A stretch of DNA of 64,000 nucleotides from Candidatus Caenarcanales bacterium (GCA_013216135.1 JABSOS010000008.1:88916-152915); one strand, 5' to 3'. Positions 8,517 through 17,312 are shown, numbered from the stretch's first letter. Numbers and translations: made by a program. Notes: generated by a model from the letters alone, not told the origin.

Positions 8517-8621
8517 TTAACCTAACTTTTCCTCAACCGAGTTAACTTTATCTACCACAGACTGATCATAGTCAGTTTGAGTACCAAATTTCAGATTAGA
8601 AGTAATTCTAGGTGTACCCAT
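8517..8621 (-). CDS. Possible 34-residue small protein
   Basis: An ATG at 8621 opens a 34-codon frame with protein-like composition (MGTPRITSNLKFGTQTDYD at its start, ending KVNSVEEKLG). A good AAGGAG lies about 17 bases upstream, rather far, and is better placed for a two-codon frame. The gap 8377-8656 holds no other supported gene. Low confidence. Confidence 0.3.
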   Translation of the reverse strand: MGTPRITSNLKFGTQTDYDQSVVDKVNSVEEKLG

Positions 8622-8656
8622 TTCATAGATTCTTTATCCCATTCTCCTTCGTTTTA

Positions 8657-9742
8657 TTATTTCAGACTAGAAGCAAATTTTTGATTCGTTTGAATAAATT
8701 TATTAAAGCTATCATTAAATTTTTCGATTCTCTCAGTTATACTTTCTTCACCAGTAAGTAGCTTTATACTAAATTCTTTATCCTCAACCATTTCTTGATC
8801 TAAATTCATAAGACGCGCAAAGTTATACCTTAGGTTTGATTCTTCTAGAGGGTGATATTGATTTGCAGAGTGTTGTGATGATGTATTGAAAATGGTTTTA
8901 ATTAAATTTGTGACATTAATAGGATTGTTTATTAGGTAGTCTGACTCTTTTGTATATTTATTTAATATTTTCTCTTTCATTGAGTTGAAGTACTCTCTAG
9001 ACTCTTTATCGTCATTTTCCCTCAAAGATTTTTCTATTATGTAGAAGAAAAATAATATGTTATTAGTATTTTTTCTATTCATTTTATAATTTTCAAAACC
9101 TAGCTTAAATATACTTTCTAAAGTTTTATTTAAAAGCGATCTTCGAACTTTTTTATTTGGGATATTAAGTGTGAGACCTATATCATTGATACCTGTGGTA
9201 ATTAATGAATTTGTATCTTTGAAATGTCCAAAGAAACCATTATTTTGAAGATTGAAAAAGTGTTTATTGAGAACTCTTTCGAGAGTATTAGTTTTATTAT
9301 TACTATATCCGTTCCAAAAAGTTTTTTTATTTCTTAAAAGCATATTAGAAAATGAATCCTTTTGCTTGAATTTAATTTTTTCTAATTTTTTATGTGAGAT
9401 ATTGGCTTCTTCAAAAAAATTTGAGTGATCTCCAAATATTTTTTTCAGATCAAGTAAAATTTGATTCACTTCCTTGGTTTTTTTTAGCTCTGCTTCTTCT
9501 TTAAGGTTGATTAATTTTTTTGATTTATGTATATTCTCTGTAAAGCAACAATGGAGCATTGATATTCCTTGATTAATCTCTTTTTCAAGTTCAGGAGAGT
9601 TTATTTGTAATAGTTCTGTTTTATTAAAATCATGTGTATGAAGTAACTTATCTAACCAATTAAATAATTCTCTATAATCTTCATAATATTTTCCTAGACT
9701 TTCATTTAAATTTTTTATTTGAGTTAAATTTATCACTTTCAC
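8657..9742 (-). CDS. Orphan soluble helical protein
   Basis: A 361-residue, Asn- and Lys-rich protein that begins at a GTG without a clear ribosome binding site. No signal peptide, membrane span or catalytic motif. Helical segments dominate, with heptad-like Leu/Ile spacing near residues 75-110. It is a single gene between the P-loop protein and nnr, transcribed away from nnr. Function unknown. Confidence 0.7.
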   Translation of the reverse strand: MKVINLTQIKNLNESLGKYYEDYRELFNWLDKLLHTHDFNKTELLQINSPELEKEINQGISMLHCCFTENIHKSKKLINLKEEAELKKTKEVNQILLDLKKIFGDHSNFFEEANISHKKLEKIKFKQKDSFSNMLLRNKKTFWNGYSNNKTNTLERVLNKHFFNLQNNGFFGHFKDTNSLITTGINDIGLTLNIPNKKVRRSLLNKTLESIFKLGFENYKMNRKNTNNILFFFYIIEKSLRENDDKESREYFNSMKEKILNKYTKESDYLINNPINVTNLIKTIFNTSSQHSANQYHPLEESNLRYNFARLMNLDQEMVEDKEFSIKLLTGEESITERIEKFNDSFNKFIQTNQKFASSLK

Positions 9743-9790
9743 AACAAGCGTGATCTTATCTTGAGTGCGTGGCGAGTGTCAATAGGAATT

Positions 9791-9824
9791 CCCCTATTCT
9801 AAAAAATAGCCTATACTATAGGGG
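9791..9824. promoter_or_regulatory. Inverted repeat in the nnr upstream region
   Basis: CCCCTAT (9791-9797) and ATAGGGG (9818-9824) form a 7-bp dyad around a 20-base AT-rich centre that includes TATACT (9812-9817), a possible -10 box. It lies about 37 bases before the nnr start and could be an operator or a leader hairpin. No regulator is identifiable. Confidence 0.35.
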
Positions 9825-9860
9825 ATTGTAGCTTTTGGGGGGTAGATTTGGAGATATCAA

Positions 9861-11459
9861 ATGTACCGCGTATTAAAATCTGAAGAAATTAAAAATATTG
9901 ACCAAACTGCTGTAGCAGAGCAAGGTTTCTTCTATATGCAAAGAGCAGCACAGGGGCTGTTTCAGCTAATAGAGAAGCTTATAACTAAGCATCACCAGAA
10001 ATTCTTACTTTCTTTTCCGAAAATTATAATTTTTGCAGGGAAGGGAAACAACGGTGGTGACGGGATTCTACTTGCTGCTGAGTTATTAAAGCATGGTTAT
10101 AAAGTTAAAGTTTATTCCTTAGTAGAAGCTGAATATTACCAGGGTGAGTCTGGTATGGCCTACCAACTTTTTGTACAAGCTGGAGGTAAACTAGATCCGA
10201 TATTAAATGAAGCTGATTTAATTTCTGTTAAACATATGCTTTTAAAACAGAAAAATAGTATCTTAGTGGATTCTTTATTAGGAATTGGTGCTGAAGGTAG
10301 CCCTAAGGGTTTTTACGCTAAGTTAATCGAGTATATTAACCAATCTCGCAATGAAACTAGTTCTATAACTATATCTGTAGATATCCCTTCAGGTATCGAT
10401 GTCGATAATGGTAATGTCTTTGAACCAGCTATTACTGCTGACTACACAGTACAAATGGGTTTCTTAAAATTATCCTCACTGTTTTATCCTGCGAAACAGA
10501 ACTTCGGGGAAGTTATTGTTCATGAATTAAAGTATCCTAATGATTTAGTAGATAAAGAATCACCAATTCCTATTTTCTATGCTGATAAGGAATTTGCACG
10601 TAACTTAATTCCAGAAAGAAAGATCGATGGTAATAAGTTTGATCATGGAGTGGGATTACTAGTCGCAGGGTCTGAAGGTATGACTGGTGCAGCTATGCTC
10701 TCTGCTTCAGCTGCTTTAAGGTCTGGTTTAGGCTTACTTCATATCTTCACTCAAAAGTCAGGGGCTCCTGTTATCGCTAACAATCTCTGGGAAGCGGTTT
10801 TACATACTTATGATGAAAATCATAAAACTAATATTGAAGCTGTAAAAGATTTACTGACATCTAGGAAAGTGGATGCTTTAGCTTTAGGACCAGGAATGTC
10901 TCTTTCTGGAGATTCTGTGAATTTAAATAAAAATATTATCGAGTTACTTTCTTTAATTCAATCCAGACCAGTGATTCTGGACGCTGATGCAATTAATGCT
11001 TTCGTCGGTAATCTGGAAATGCTAAGAGCTTTTGATGGGCAGATTTTATTAACTCCTCATGCTCGCGAGTTTTCAAGATTGTTTGATTTAGATATCTCTG
11101 ATCTTGCTCCATATGAAAAAGCGGAAAAGCTCTCTAGTATTGCTAAAGAGTATGGGGTAAATATCCTTTATAAGGGTGCTCCTACTTATATTGCAAGTGC
11201 TGAAGGGAAAGTGTTTATCGTGCCCACTGGCTGCTCTGCTTTAGCTAAAGCAGGTTCTGGGGATATTTTGACTGGTTTAATTTTATCTTTTACTGCTCAG
11301 GGTTTAACTCTAGTGGATGCTGCGATCTTATCTTCATATATGCATAATTTAATGGGCTTAATTGCAGCTGATAAATTGAGTGAATATTCAGTCTTAGCGA
11401 GGGATTTAGTTGAGGCTATCAGTCCTGCGATTAATGATCTATTACTTACAGAAGATTAA
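9861..11459 (+). CDS. nnr: Bifunctional NAD(P)H-hydrate repair enzyme (epimerase plus ADP/ATP-dependent dehydratase)
   Basis: A 532-residue cytoplasmic protein that repairs hydrated NADH and NADPH. The N-terminal half is the epimerase (NnrE, YjeF_N): GKGNNGGDG at about 55-63 and the SVDIPSGIDVD motif near 175. The C-terminal half is the dehydratase (NnrD, carbohydrate-kinase fold): GSEGMTGAAMLSASAALRSG, then LTPHAREFSRL and the catalytic GSGDILTGLI near 470. Length and domain order match the usual bifunctional enzyme. It stands alone upstream of recA. Confidence 0.95.
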   Translation: MYRVLKSEEIKNIDQTAVAEQGFFYMQRAAQGLFQLIEKLITKHHQKFLLSFPKIIIFAGKGNNGGDGILLAAELLKHGYKVKVYSLVEAEYYQGESGMAYQLFVQAGGKLDPILNEADLISVKHMLLKQKNSILVDSLLGIGAEGSPKGFYAKLIEYINQSRNETSSITISVDIPSGIDVDNGNVFEPAITADYTVQMGFLKLSSLFYPAKQNFGEVIVHELKYPNDLVDKESPIPIFYADKEFARNLIPERKIDGNKFDHGVGLLVAGSEGMTGAAMLSASAALRSGLGLLHIFTQKSGAPVIANNLWEAVLHTYDENHKTNIEAVKDLLTSRKVDALALGPGMSLSGDSVNLNKNIIELLSLIQSRPVILDADAINAFVGNLEMLRAFDGQILLTPHAREFSRLFDLDISDLAPYEKAEKLSSIAKEYGVNILYKGAPTYIASAEGKVFIVPTGCSALAKAGSGDILTGLILSFTAQGLTLVDAAILSSYMHNLMGLIAADKLSEYSVLARDLVEAISPAINDLLLTED

Positions 11460-11614
11460 GATTCACTTAGAATCTCTTTACAAATTAAAATCATATGATA
11501 CACTTACAAGTATAAGAGGGTGAAATCACTGAACTTTTGTTTTTAGTTTTTTTACTTAGTTAAGATTAGGAAGAGTGGTGATGCATTTTAGTGCAAGCCG
11601 AATAAGGAGATAGT

Positions 11615-12712
11615 ATGGCGAAGAAAGACAATAATATAGCAGTTGAATTAAAAGATAAGAAAGCAAAGCTTCAGGCTCTGACTAATACTTTAGGACAGAT
11701 TGAAAAGAATTTTGGTAAGGGTGCGGTTATGAGATTAGGTGCTAAGCCAGCAGTTAATTTAGATATAATCCCTACTGGTGCTATGACTTTAGACGTGGCA
11801 TTAGGTGTTTTTGGTGTACCGAGAGGGCGTATCGTTGAGATTTACGGTCCAGAATCTTCAGGTAAAACTACTTTATCTATGAGTATTTGTGCTCAAGCAC
11901 AAAAGAAAGGTGGTATCGCAGCTATCGTTGATGCGGAGCATGCTTTAGACCCAGTTTATGCTAAAGCTATTGGTGTTAACACTGATGATCTTTTAGTAGC
12001 TCAGCCAGATACTGGTGAGCAAGCGCTTGAGATTACTGAGCAGTTAGTAAGATCTGCTGCTGTTGATATTGTAGTAGTTGACTCTGTTGCGGCTTTAGTT
12101 CCTAAAGCTGAGATCGAAGGAGATATGGGAGATTCTCTTCCTGGTCTTCAGGCTAGATTAATGTCTCAAGCTTTAAGAAAGCTTACAGCTATAGCTGCTA
12201 AGACTAATACTACTGTAGTTTTCATTAACCAGTTACGTCAGAAGATTGGTGTAATGTATGGTTCACCTGAGACTACTACTGGTGGTAACTCGCTTAAGTT
12301 TTATTCTAGTGTGAGACTTGATATTCGTCGTATTGAAAGTCTTAAGAAAGATGGTGAATTTATCGGTAACAGAGTGAGAGTTAAAGTTGTTAAAAATAAA
12401 GTAGCTCCTCCATTTAAGCAAGCTGAATTTGAAATCTTCTTTGGTAAAGGGATTGATTCTGATGGTTGTATCTTTGATATGGCTGTAGAGATGAATATCA
12501 TTAATAAAGCTGGAGCTTGGTATAGCTATAGCGAAGAGCGTTTAGCGCAAGGACGTGAAAACTCTTTAGAATTCTTAAAAGCTAATCCTGCTATTTTTGA
12601 TGAAATTAAATCAAGAGTAGAGCAAGCTTTCAAGCAGCTTGAAGCAGAAGCGGAAGCAGCTGGTACTTCTGAAGAAGAAACTTTTGAAGCAGAAGAAGCT
12701 GAAGCTGTTTAA
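11615..12712 (+). CDS. recA: Recombinase RecA
   Basis: A 365-residue protein, the usual length. It polymerises on single-stranded DNA, drives strand exchange and triggers SOS-type cleavage of repressors. Walker A is [10 protein letters not shown], followed by VDAEHALDP, the L1/L2 loop region ([20 protein letters not shown], then [15 protein letters not shown]) and an acidic tail rich in Glu and Ala typical of RecA. The start has a strong ribosome binding site (AAGGAGATAG). I see no recognisable LexA box in the 155-base upstream gap. A likely structured RNA follows it. Confidence 0.98.
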   Translation: MAKKDNNIAVELKDKKAKLQALTNTLGQIEKNFGKGAVMRLGAKPAVNLDIIPTGAMTLDVALGVFGVPRGRIVEIYGPESSGKTTLSMSICAQAQKKGGIAAIVDAEHALDPVYAKAIGVNTDDLLVAQPDTGEQALEITEQLVRSAAVDIVVVDSVAALVPKAEIEGDMGDSLPGLQARLMSQALRKLTAIAAKTNTTVVFINQLRQKIGVMYGSPETTTGGNSLKFYSSVRLDIRRIESLKKDGEFIGNRVRVKVVKNKVAPPFKQAEFEIFFGKGIDSDGCIFDMAVEMNIINKAGAWYSYSEERLAQGRENSLEFLKANPAIFDEIKSRVEQAFKQLEAEAEAAGTSEEETFEAEEAEAV

Positions 12713-12838
12713 CAATTTTGTGCCTGTGGCTTGTAGAAGTTTTTCTATGAGCTCAGTCACGCGATTTTGAAAATTATCCTATTACGAGCTTTTCAATGCT
12801 TTAAATTTTAATTTCAAGCAACTTTTCTCTCGAGTAAC

Positions 12839-12985
12839 AAAAGTTCGATCATAACTTGACCTGGTGAAAGGGATAACTCTTTGAGTTTTCACTTTCTGCT
12901 TAGAGAAAGTGAAGAAATACAGAGTGTTTCTCAAAAAAACATGGTTTTTTGATCGAGTCTTTTATTATTCCTTAAACCCCTTGTC
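12839..12985 (+). ncRNA. Candidate structured small RNA downstream of recA
   Basis: The 422-base gap between recA and the next gene has no protein frame but shows nested pairing on the plus strand. A closing stem joins AAAAG-TCGATCA (12839-12851) with TGATCGA-CTTTT (12950-12963). Inside are AACTC/GAGTT (12875-12887), a 10-bp hairpin (12888-12897 with 12904-12913) and CAAAAAA/TTTTTTG (about 12932-12951, alternative). A terminator follows at 12986. The layout of a long closing stem, internal open region and terminator recalls 6S-type RNAs, but no family consensus was recognised. Confidence 0.35.
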
Positions 12986-13018
12986 TCCCTCTGGCTCTGA
13001 AGTTAGAGGGGGATTTTT
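12986..13018 (+). terminator. Intrinsic terminator downstream of the recA gap
   Basis: TCCCTCT (12986-12992) pairs with AGAGGG plus A (13005-13013) around a 12-base loop and is followed by ATTTTTATT. It can end either recA read-through or the candidate small RNA. Confidence 0.65.
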
Positions 13019-13134
13019 ATTGGGAGGGGGAGAAGTCTTTAATATATAAGAAAAACTTATGAATTAGATATTTATTATATATATTGCTTATTTAATTTTT
13101 GAGGTATATTAAAGATATTAAGGAGATAAAACTA

Positions 13135-13335
13135 ATGAATAAATTATCACTCATCTTAAGTTTGGTATTTGGTTTTTTTACAACAGGTTTAGTAAATGCT
13201 AAAAACCTTTCTGATGTAAACTTGAATATTCAAGAAATAGAAAATACTAGACTTTTAGATGTTCAAGCAAATTCGGATTCTGATCATCAATGTGGTGCTG
13301 ATCACGCTTGTGGCGAAGGTAAGTGTGGACACTAA
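13135..13335 (+). CDS. Small secreted peptide with EGKCG motif (HvfA/bufferin-like precursor candidate)
   Basis: The ATG at 13135 has a strong ribosome binding site (AAGGAG). The 66-residue product has a signal peptide (hydrophobic LSLILSLVFGFFTTGLVNA, cleavage near residue 23), a short polar spacer and a Cys/His-rich end, HQCGADHACGEGKCGH. The EGKCG motif is the hallmark of HvfA-type precursors, which DUF692/MNIO enzymes modify into copper-binding residues. Three cysteines and three histidines would bind metal even unmodified. No MNIO (HvfB) gene lies nearby, so the RiPP assignment is inference. It could instead be a plain secreted metal-binding peptide. Confidence 0.7.
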   Translation: MNKLSLILSLVFGFFTTGLVNAKNLSDVNLNIQEIENTRLLDVQANSDSDHQCGADHACGEGKCGH

Positions 13336-13361
13336 TTAATAATTTTCATTCGCAATCCTCA

Positions 13362-13429
13362 AAATTGTTGCCAGTATAATAATTACTTTCTTCCTTGATC
13401 ATAAATCTTCTTTATACTGGCAACAATTT
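13362..13429. repeat. Perfect 18-bp inverted repeat with 32-base centre
   Basis: Positions 13362-13379 and 13412-13429 are exact reverse complements (core TTGTTGCCAGTATAA). It lies 26 bases after the EGKCG peptide stop and 46 bases before the next start. No T-run follows on either strand, so a simple terminator is not favoured; a stable mRNA-end structure, an operator or the footprint of a small palindromic element are possible. Confidence 0.7.
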
Positions 13430-13475
13430 GAATTTAAGGAGGCACTGCAAAACAAAGTTTTACAAAGGAGTAAAA

Positions 13476-13733
13476 ATGTATTTTAAAAAAGCTATATCAT
13501 TATTTAGTCTTACTTTATTGGTCTTGAGTTTATGTGCCAATGCTGCAAGTGCTCATTACTATAGAAATTATTATTCAAATAGGCATTATCGTTCAAATAG
13601 ATATCGAGGAAACTATAGGTATCGAAGAAATTTTAATAACTTTAGACGAAATTACTATAGGAGACGATCTGTCTATAGTTATAGATCTCCTGGTTTTTTG
13701 AGTATTAATCATGGTTTTCGATTTTATAATTAA
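13476..13733 (+). CDS. Small secreted Tyr/Arg/Asn-rich protein
   Basis: An 85-residue product starting at an ATG with ribosome binding site AAAGGAG. Signal peptide of about 26 residues (hydrophobic SLFSLTLLVLSLCANAASA), then a low-complexity mature part made of tyrosine, arginine, asparagine and serine (RSNRYRGNYRYRR). The mature part is strongly basic and aromatic, as in surface-coating or envelope-binding proteins. Related hairpins lie on both sides of the gene (13442-13466 and 13738-13764). No family recognised. Confidence 0.65.
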   Translation: MYFKKAISLFSLTLLVLSLCANAASAHYYRNYYSNRHYRSNRYRGNYRYRRNFNNFRRNYYRRRSVYSYRSPGFLSINHGFRFYN

Positions 13734-13783
13734 GGAGTCACTGAAAAACGAAGTTTTTAGTGGCGACTGCCTGGCAAAGAATA

Positions 13784-13868
13784 TTAAGGGTCCACTCCCT
13801 GAGCTAGGATTTATTCCTCGGTCAGGGTTGAGAAATGTTACTTTAGCCGTTTTTCAGTGGACTCTTAA
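13784..13868 (+). promoter_or_regulatory. Folded leader upstream of msrA (cis-regulatory RNA candidate)
   Basis: A 13-bp outer stem (13784-13796 with 13856-13868, one G-U pair) encloses a second helix CCCTGA/TCAGGG (13797-13802 with 13822-13827) that carries an AGGA/TCCT hairpin (13806-13809 with 13815-13818). The ribosome binding site and start of msrA follow within 18 bases. The compact multi-helix fold directly before a start resembles a riboswitch or protein-binding leader. It matches no class I recognise. Confidence 0.45.
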
Positions 13869-13885
13869 AGATAAAGGATAAGAAA

Positions 13886-14472
13886 ATGATCATACTAAGT
13901 TTATTAATCGCATTTATTATGAATGCATATGCAGCCGATCATACTAATATAAGACGAGCAACTTTTGCTGGAGGTTGTTTTTGGTGTATTGAAAGTGCTT
14001 TTAGTGAGTTAGACGCTGTAGTTAATGCTCGTTCGGGCTTTATGCATGCTGGTGGTAATGAATATGAAGCTGTAGAAGTATATTTTGACTCGGATAAGAT
14101 TACATATAATGAATTAGTGGACCACTATTTTAGACAGATTGATCCAACTGATGCTGGTGGACAATTTGCTGATCGTGGTGATTCTTATAAGCCTGCGATT
14201 TTTATCATAATGATGATCAGAAAAAGATTGCAACAGAAATAATTAATAATATAAAGAACGCAAAAATATTTGATGAAAAGATTCAAGTGCAGTTAATACC
14301 TGCTGGTGAGTTTGCTATGGCAGCTGAGTATCATCAAGATTACTTTGAGAAGAATCCAATTCATTTTCAACTCTATAAAGTAGGCTCTGGAAGAGCACAG
14401 TTTTTAAATAGTGTCTGGAAAAATGTACCAAAATCATGTACTCTAAAAAATCATGGATCTGAGACACATTAA
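13886..14472 (+). pseudogene. msrA: Exported peptide methionine sulfoxide reductase A, frame broken once
   Basis: The first frame (13886-14242) has a short signal peptide (LSLLIAFIMNAYA), the catalytic motif GGCFWC and the MsrA core to DAGGQFADRGDSYKPAIF, then runs into a wrong tail. The correct continuation (YHNDDQKKIATEII, later PAGEFAMAAEYHQDYF) is in the -1 frame and ends at 14472. The break lies at a run of five T near 14198-14205; one extra T restores a full-length enzyme of about 195 residues. It could be a true pseudogene, a homopolymer sequencing error or low-level frameshifting. MsrA reduces methionine-S-sulfoxide; the signal peptide implies periplasmic protein repair. Its end overlaps the lysR start by 20 bases. 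Confidence 0.8.
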
Positions 14473-15355
14473 GTATTTTAAAACTGTTGCAGATGAGAAA
14501 AGTTTTAGTAAGGCAGCAGAGAAACTTTTTGTAGCTCAGCCTGCAATAAGTCAGCAGATTGCTTTCTTAGAGAAAGAAGTCGGAGCTCAATTACTTCATA
14601 GATCAAAAAAACAAGTATCCTTAACTATAACTGGAAAAGTTTTCTATAAAGAAGTAAAAGGTATCTTAGAGCAAGCTCAAATTGCTCTTCTCGAAACGAA
14701 AAGAGCAGCTAAAGGAGAAATCGGGAGTATAAATATTGCTTTTATTTGTTCTCCTGTTTTACATTTTTTGCCAGATTTAATAAAAAAATTTCGTGAACAA
14801 AACCCTAATGTGAGGGTTTCATTGATGGAAATGAATCCAGATAAACAGATTAAAGCATTTGAGGAACAGAGAATTGATATTAGTTTTTCTCGCCCTATCG
14901 ATAAGAAAATACATATGAATCTAAATTCTTATAGGGTCTATAAAGATTTCTTTTATGCAGCGATTCCTGAATCTCATTATCTGGCTGAAAAAAAGAGAGT
15001 CAACCCCAAGGATTTATTAGATGAAAACTTGATTCTTTTCTCAAAGGAAATTGCAGCAAAGCAATACAATAGCTGTTTAACGCTATTTGATGGTTTAGAA
15101 TTAGATTCTCATAGAATTTCAGAAGCTTTTGAAATGCAGTCTATTTTAACTATGGTTGAAGCGGAGTGTGGAATTGGGATAGTGCCAGGTTGTGTGCAAA
15201 ACTTGAGTCATAGAAATATTTGTTTTAAAAAAATTGGTGGAAATAAAGAAGTTATATATTTAGATATGATTTGGTCAAAAGACAATACTAACCCTTTATT
15301 AGAAAGTATTATGGATATAGTTAAAACTAAAGATTTAAGTTGGAAGTTAGTCTAA
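14453..15355 (+). CDS. LysR-family transcriptional regulator
   Basis: A 300-residue regulator with an N-terminal winged helix-turn-helix (YFKTVADEKSFSKAAEKL, then VAQPAISQQIAFLEKEVG) and a C-terminal periplasmic-binding-like sensor domain from about residue 90. It overlaps the end of msrA by 20 bases and so is probably co-transcribed with it, which suggests a redox role. That link is inferred from position only. No divergent target gene is present. It ends 4 bases before the convergent uvrC stop. Confidence 0.92.
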   Translation: MDLRHIKYFKTVADEKSFSKAAEKLFVAQPAISQQIAFLEKEVGAQLLHRSKKQVSLTITGKVFYKEVKGILEQAQIALLETKRAAKGEIGSINIAFICSPVLHFLPDLIKKFREQNPNVRVSLMEMNPDKQIKAFEEQRIDISFSRPIDKKIHMNLNSYRVYKDFFYAAIPESHYLAEKKRVNPKDLLDENLILFSKEIAAKQYNSCLTLFDGLELDSHRISEAFEMQSILTMVEAECGIGIVPGCVQNLSHRNICFKKIGGNKEVIYLDMIWSKDNTNPLLESIMDIVKTKDLSWKLV

Positions 15356-15359
15356 GTAC

Positions 15360-17273
15360 TTAGCCATGCTGCTCAAGCATTCCATGAATCTCTACAGCTA
15401 AGCTTTTATTGATCCCAGGTAATGCTTCAAGCTCATCTAAAGAGGCTTCTTTAATTTTCCCTATAGTCTTAAAGTGTTTAAGTAAGAGTTCTTTTTTCTT
15501 AGGACCAAGTCCCTTAACGGTATCTAAAATACTTTCTTTAGCTTTTTTAGCACGCAGTTTTCGGTGATACTCTATAGCAAAGCGATGCGCTTCATTTCTT
15601 ACTCTTTGGATAAAGAAAAGTTCAGGGGAGCGCCTATCTAAAACGACTGGGCGTGATTCACCTGGAAAGAAAAGTTCTTCTTCTTTTTTAGCAAGACCAA
15701 CTAACTGAATATGTTTTATATTCAGTTCTTGCATAATTTCAACAGCAGCATTTAGCTGTCCTTTACCACCATCGATAATTACCAGGTCAGGAGCTGAGTG
15801 TTTAGGATCACTTGTATCTAAATCTCCAGACTCGAGTTCTTTGGCGAGTCTAGAATAGCGGCGACGCACTACTTCTTGCATAGATGCAAAGTCATTGTTT
15901 TGATCGACGCTAAGTTTAAAGCGTTTATATTCACTTTTCTCTGGTAGCCCTTCTATAAAGCAAACCATGCTGGCTACGACATTAGTACCTTGAATATGAG
16001 AAATATCAAAACATTCAACTCTATTAGGGAAAGACTTTAGATCAAGTTCCTTCTGGAGATTTTCAAGTGCGTTGTTAATATTACGCGATTCATCTTCAAG
16101 CTTTTCGACTTTCATTTTATGAATCATTAAACGTGCATTTCTTTTAGCAAGATCAATCTGAGCATATTTTTCACCACGTTTAGGAACTAATATTTTTACT
16201 GTTGACTCCTTTCTTTCGCTGAGCCAGTTTTCGTAATCATCGATTTTAGTTTCATCACTACTAGCTTCTAAATCTTTACTAAGAAGAATTTCTTTTGGGA
16301 TTTCACTATCAGCAACTTGAGTGTAATATTGAATAAAAGCTGATTCGAAGACTTCATCTTCATCTGTCTCTTCGCTGAAACTAATCTCATGACTTTCACG
16401 ATTAACCATTTTTCCGTCACGGATTTTAAAAATTTGTAAGCAGGCTAGATCTGAACTGGTACTTTCATTATCGTAAGCCATAGCAAATATATCTTGGCTT
16501 AATCTGTAGTCTTCAGAGATTACGTTCTGAACTTCATTGAATGTGTCTAGCGCTTTGATTTGATCTCGCAGCTTTGCTGCTTTTTCATAGTTCATGTCAT
16601 CGCTAGCGCGATACATTTCTGTCTCTAGAATATTTTTCAAATTACCGTGCTCGCCCTTTAAAAGCATCTCTACTTGATTTAGCATTGCTGCATACTCTTC
16701 TTCACTTACTAGCTTCTGGCAAGGTCCTAAACACTTACCGAGATCATAATTTAAACAGGGGCGATTCTTAAATGGCGGTATTTTCTTTTTTCTTAGTGGA
16801 AAGAGTTCATTTACTAGGTTTAAATTTTCGTACATGGCGCCAGCATTAGTGTATGGACCAAAGAATTTATTCTTGGAGTTTTTTCGGTTTTTAAATTTTT
16901 TGATATCTCTTACTGGAAGTAACCTTGGATAAGTTTCTTCATAGGTAATGACGAGCCATGGAAAGGTTTTATTGTCTTTTAGTAATACGTTATACTTTGG
17001 TTGATGTTTGAAAACTAAGTTTGCTTCTAGGATTAAAGCTTCTTTTTCACTTTTTGTAACTATGGTTTCGATTTTAACTATCTTAGGAACTAAAAAGCGA
17101 AGCTTAGGTCGACTTGACCAATTCGATTCATTCCAATACGACTGTACACGATTTTTGAGTTTTTTAGCTTTACCTATATAGATGACTCGGTCAGCCTTGT
17201 CATAGAAAAGGTAAACTCCTGGTTCTTGATTTACGTATTTTAATTGATCGTCGATGGATTCAGGCAATAACAA
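15360..17273 (-). CDS. uvrC: Excinuclease ABC subunit C
   Basis: A 637-residue nucleotide-excision-repair endonuclease that makes both incisions after UvrA/UvrB recognition. GIY-YIG domain at about 14-95 (PGVYLFYDKADRVIYIGKAK), UVR domain near 205-240 (MNYEKAAKLRDQI), RNase H-like catalytic core (FDISHIQG, later LVIIDGGKGQL) and a C-terminal helix-hairpin-helix pair (VKGLGPKKKELLLKHF, then LPGINKSLAVEI). Length is normal. Start is at an internal-rich minus-strand region just after a terminator at 17283. Confidence 0.97.
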   Translation of the reverse strand: MLLPESIDDQLKYVNQEPGVYLFYDKADRVIYIGKAKKLKNRVQSYWNESNWSSRPKLRFLVPKIVKIETIVTKSEKEALILEANLVFKHQPKYNVLLKDNKTFPWLVITYEETYPRLLPVRDIKKFKNRKNSKNKFFGPYTNAGAMYENLNLVNELFPLRKKKIPPFKNRPCLNYDLGKCLGPCQKLVSEEEYAAMLNQVEMLLKGEHGNLKNILETEMYRASDDMNYEKAAKLRDQIKALDTFNEVQNVISEDYRLSQDIFAMAYDNESTSSDLACLQIFKIRDGKMVNRESHEISFSEETDEDEVFESAFIQYYTQVADSEIPKEILLSKDLEASSDETKIDDYENWLSERKESTVKILVPKRGEKYAQIDLAKRNARLMIHKMKVEKLEDESRNINNALENLQKELDLKSFPNRVECFDISHIQGTNVVASMVCFIEGLPEKSEYKRFKLSVDQNNDFASMQEVVRRRYSRLAKELESGDLDTSDPKHSAPDLVIIDGGKGQLNAAVEIMQELNIKHIQLVGLAKKEEELFFPGESRPVVLDRRSPELFFIQRVRNEAHRFAIEYHRKLRAKKAKESILDTVKGLGPKKKELLLKHFKTIGKIKEASLDELEALPGINKSLAVEIHGMLEQHG

Positions 17274-17282
17274 TATTATAGT

Positions 17283-17312
17283 AAAAAAAGAGCAGCTTAA
17301 AGCTGCTCTTTT
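17283..17312 (-). terminator. Strong intrinsic terminator between two minus-strand units
   Basis: A perfect 12-bp stem (17286-17297 with 17301-17312) with a 3-base loop. On the minus strand it is followed by seven T in all; on the plus strand it also ends in TTTT. It lies only about 10 bases upstream of uvrC, so it must end a transcript coming from further upstream. Confidence 0.8.

Noticed and set aside
8216..8545. A plus-strand frame of 109 residues opposite the P-loop gene's 5' end.
   Set aside because: Most of it is antisense to conserved P-loop sequence and it has no ribosome binding site.
12301..12501. A frame antisense to recA.
   Set aside because: A by-product of recA codon usage, with no start signal; similar antisense frames over htpG, recG, recJ and transketolase were dropped for the same reason.
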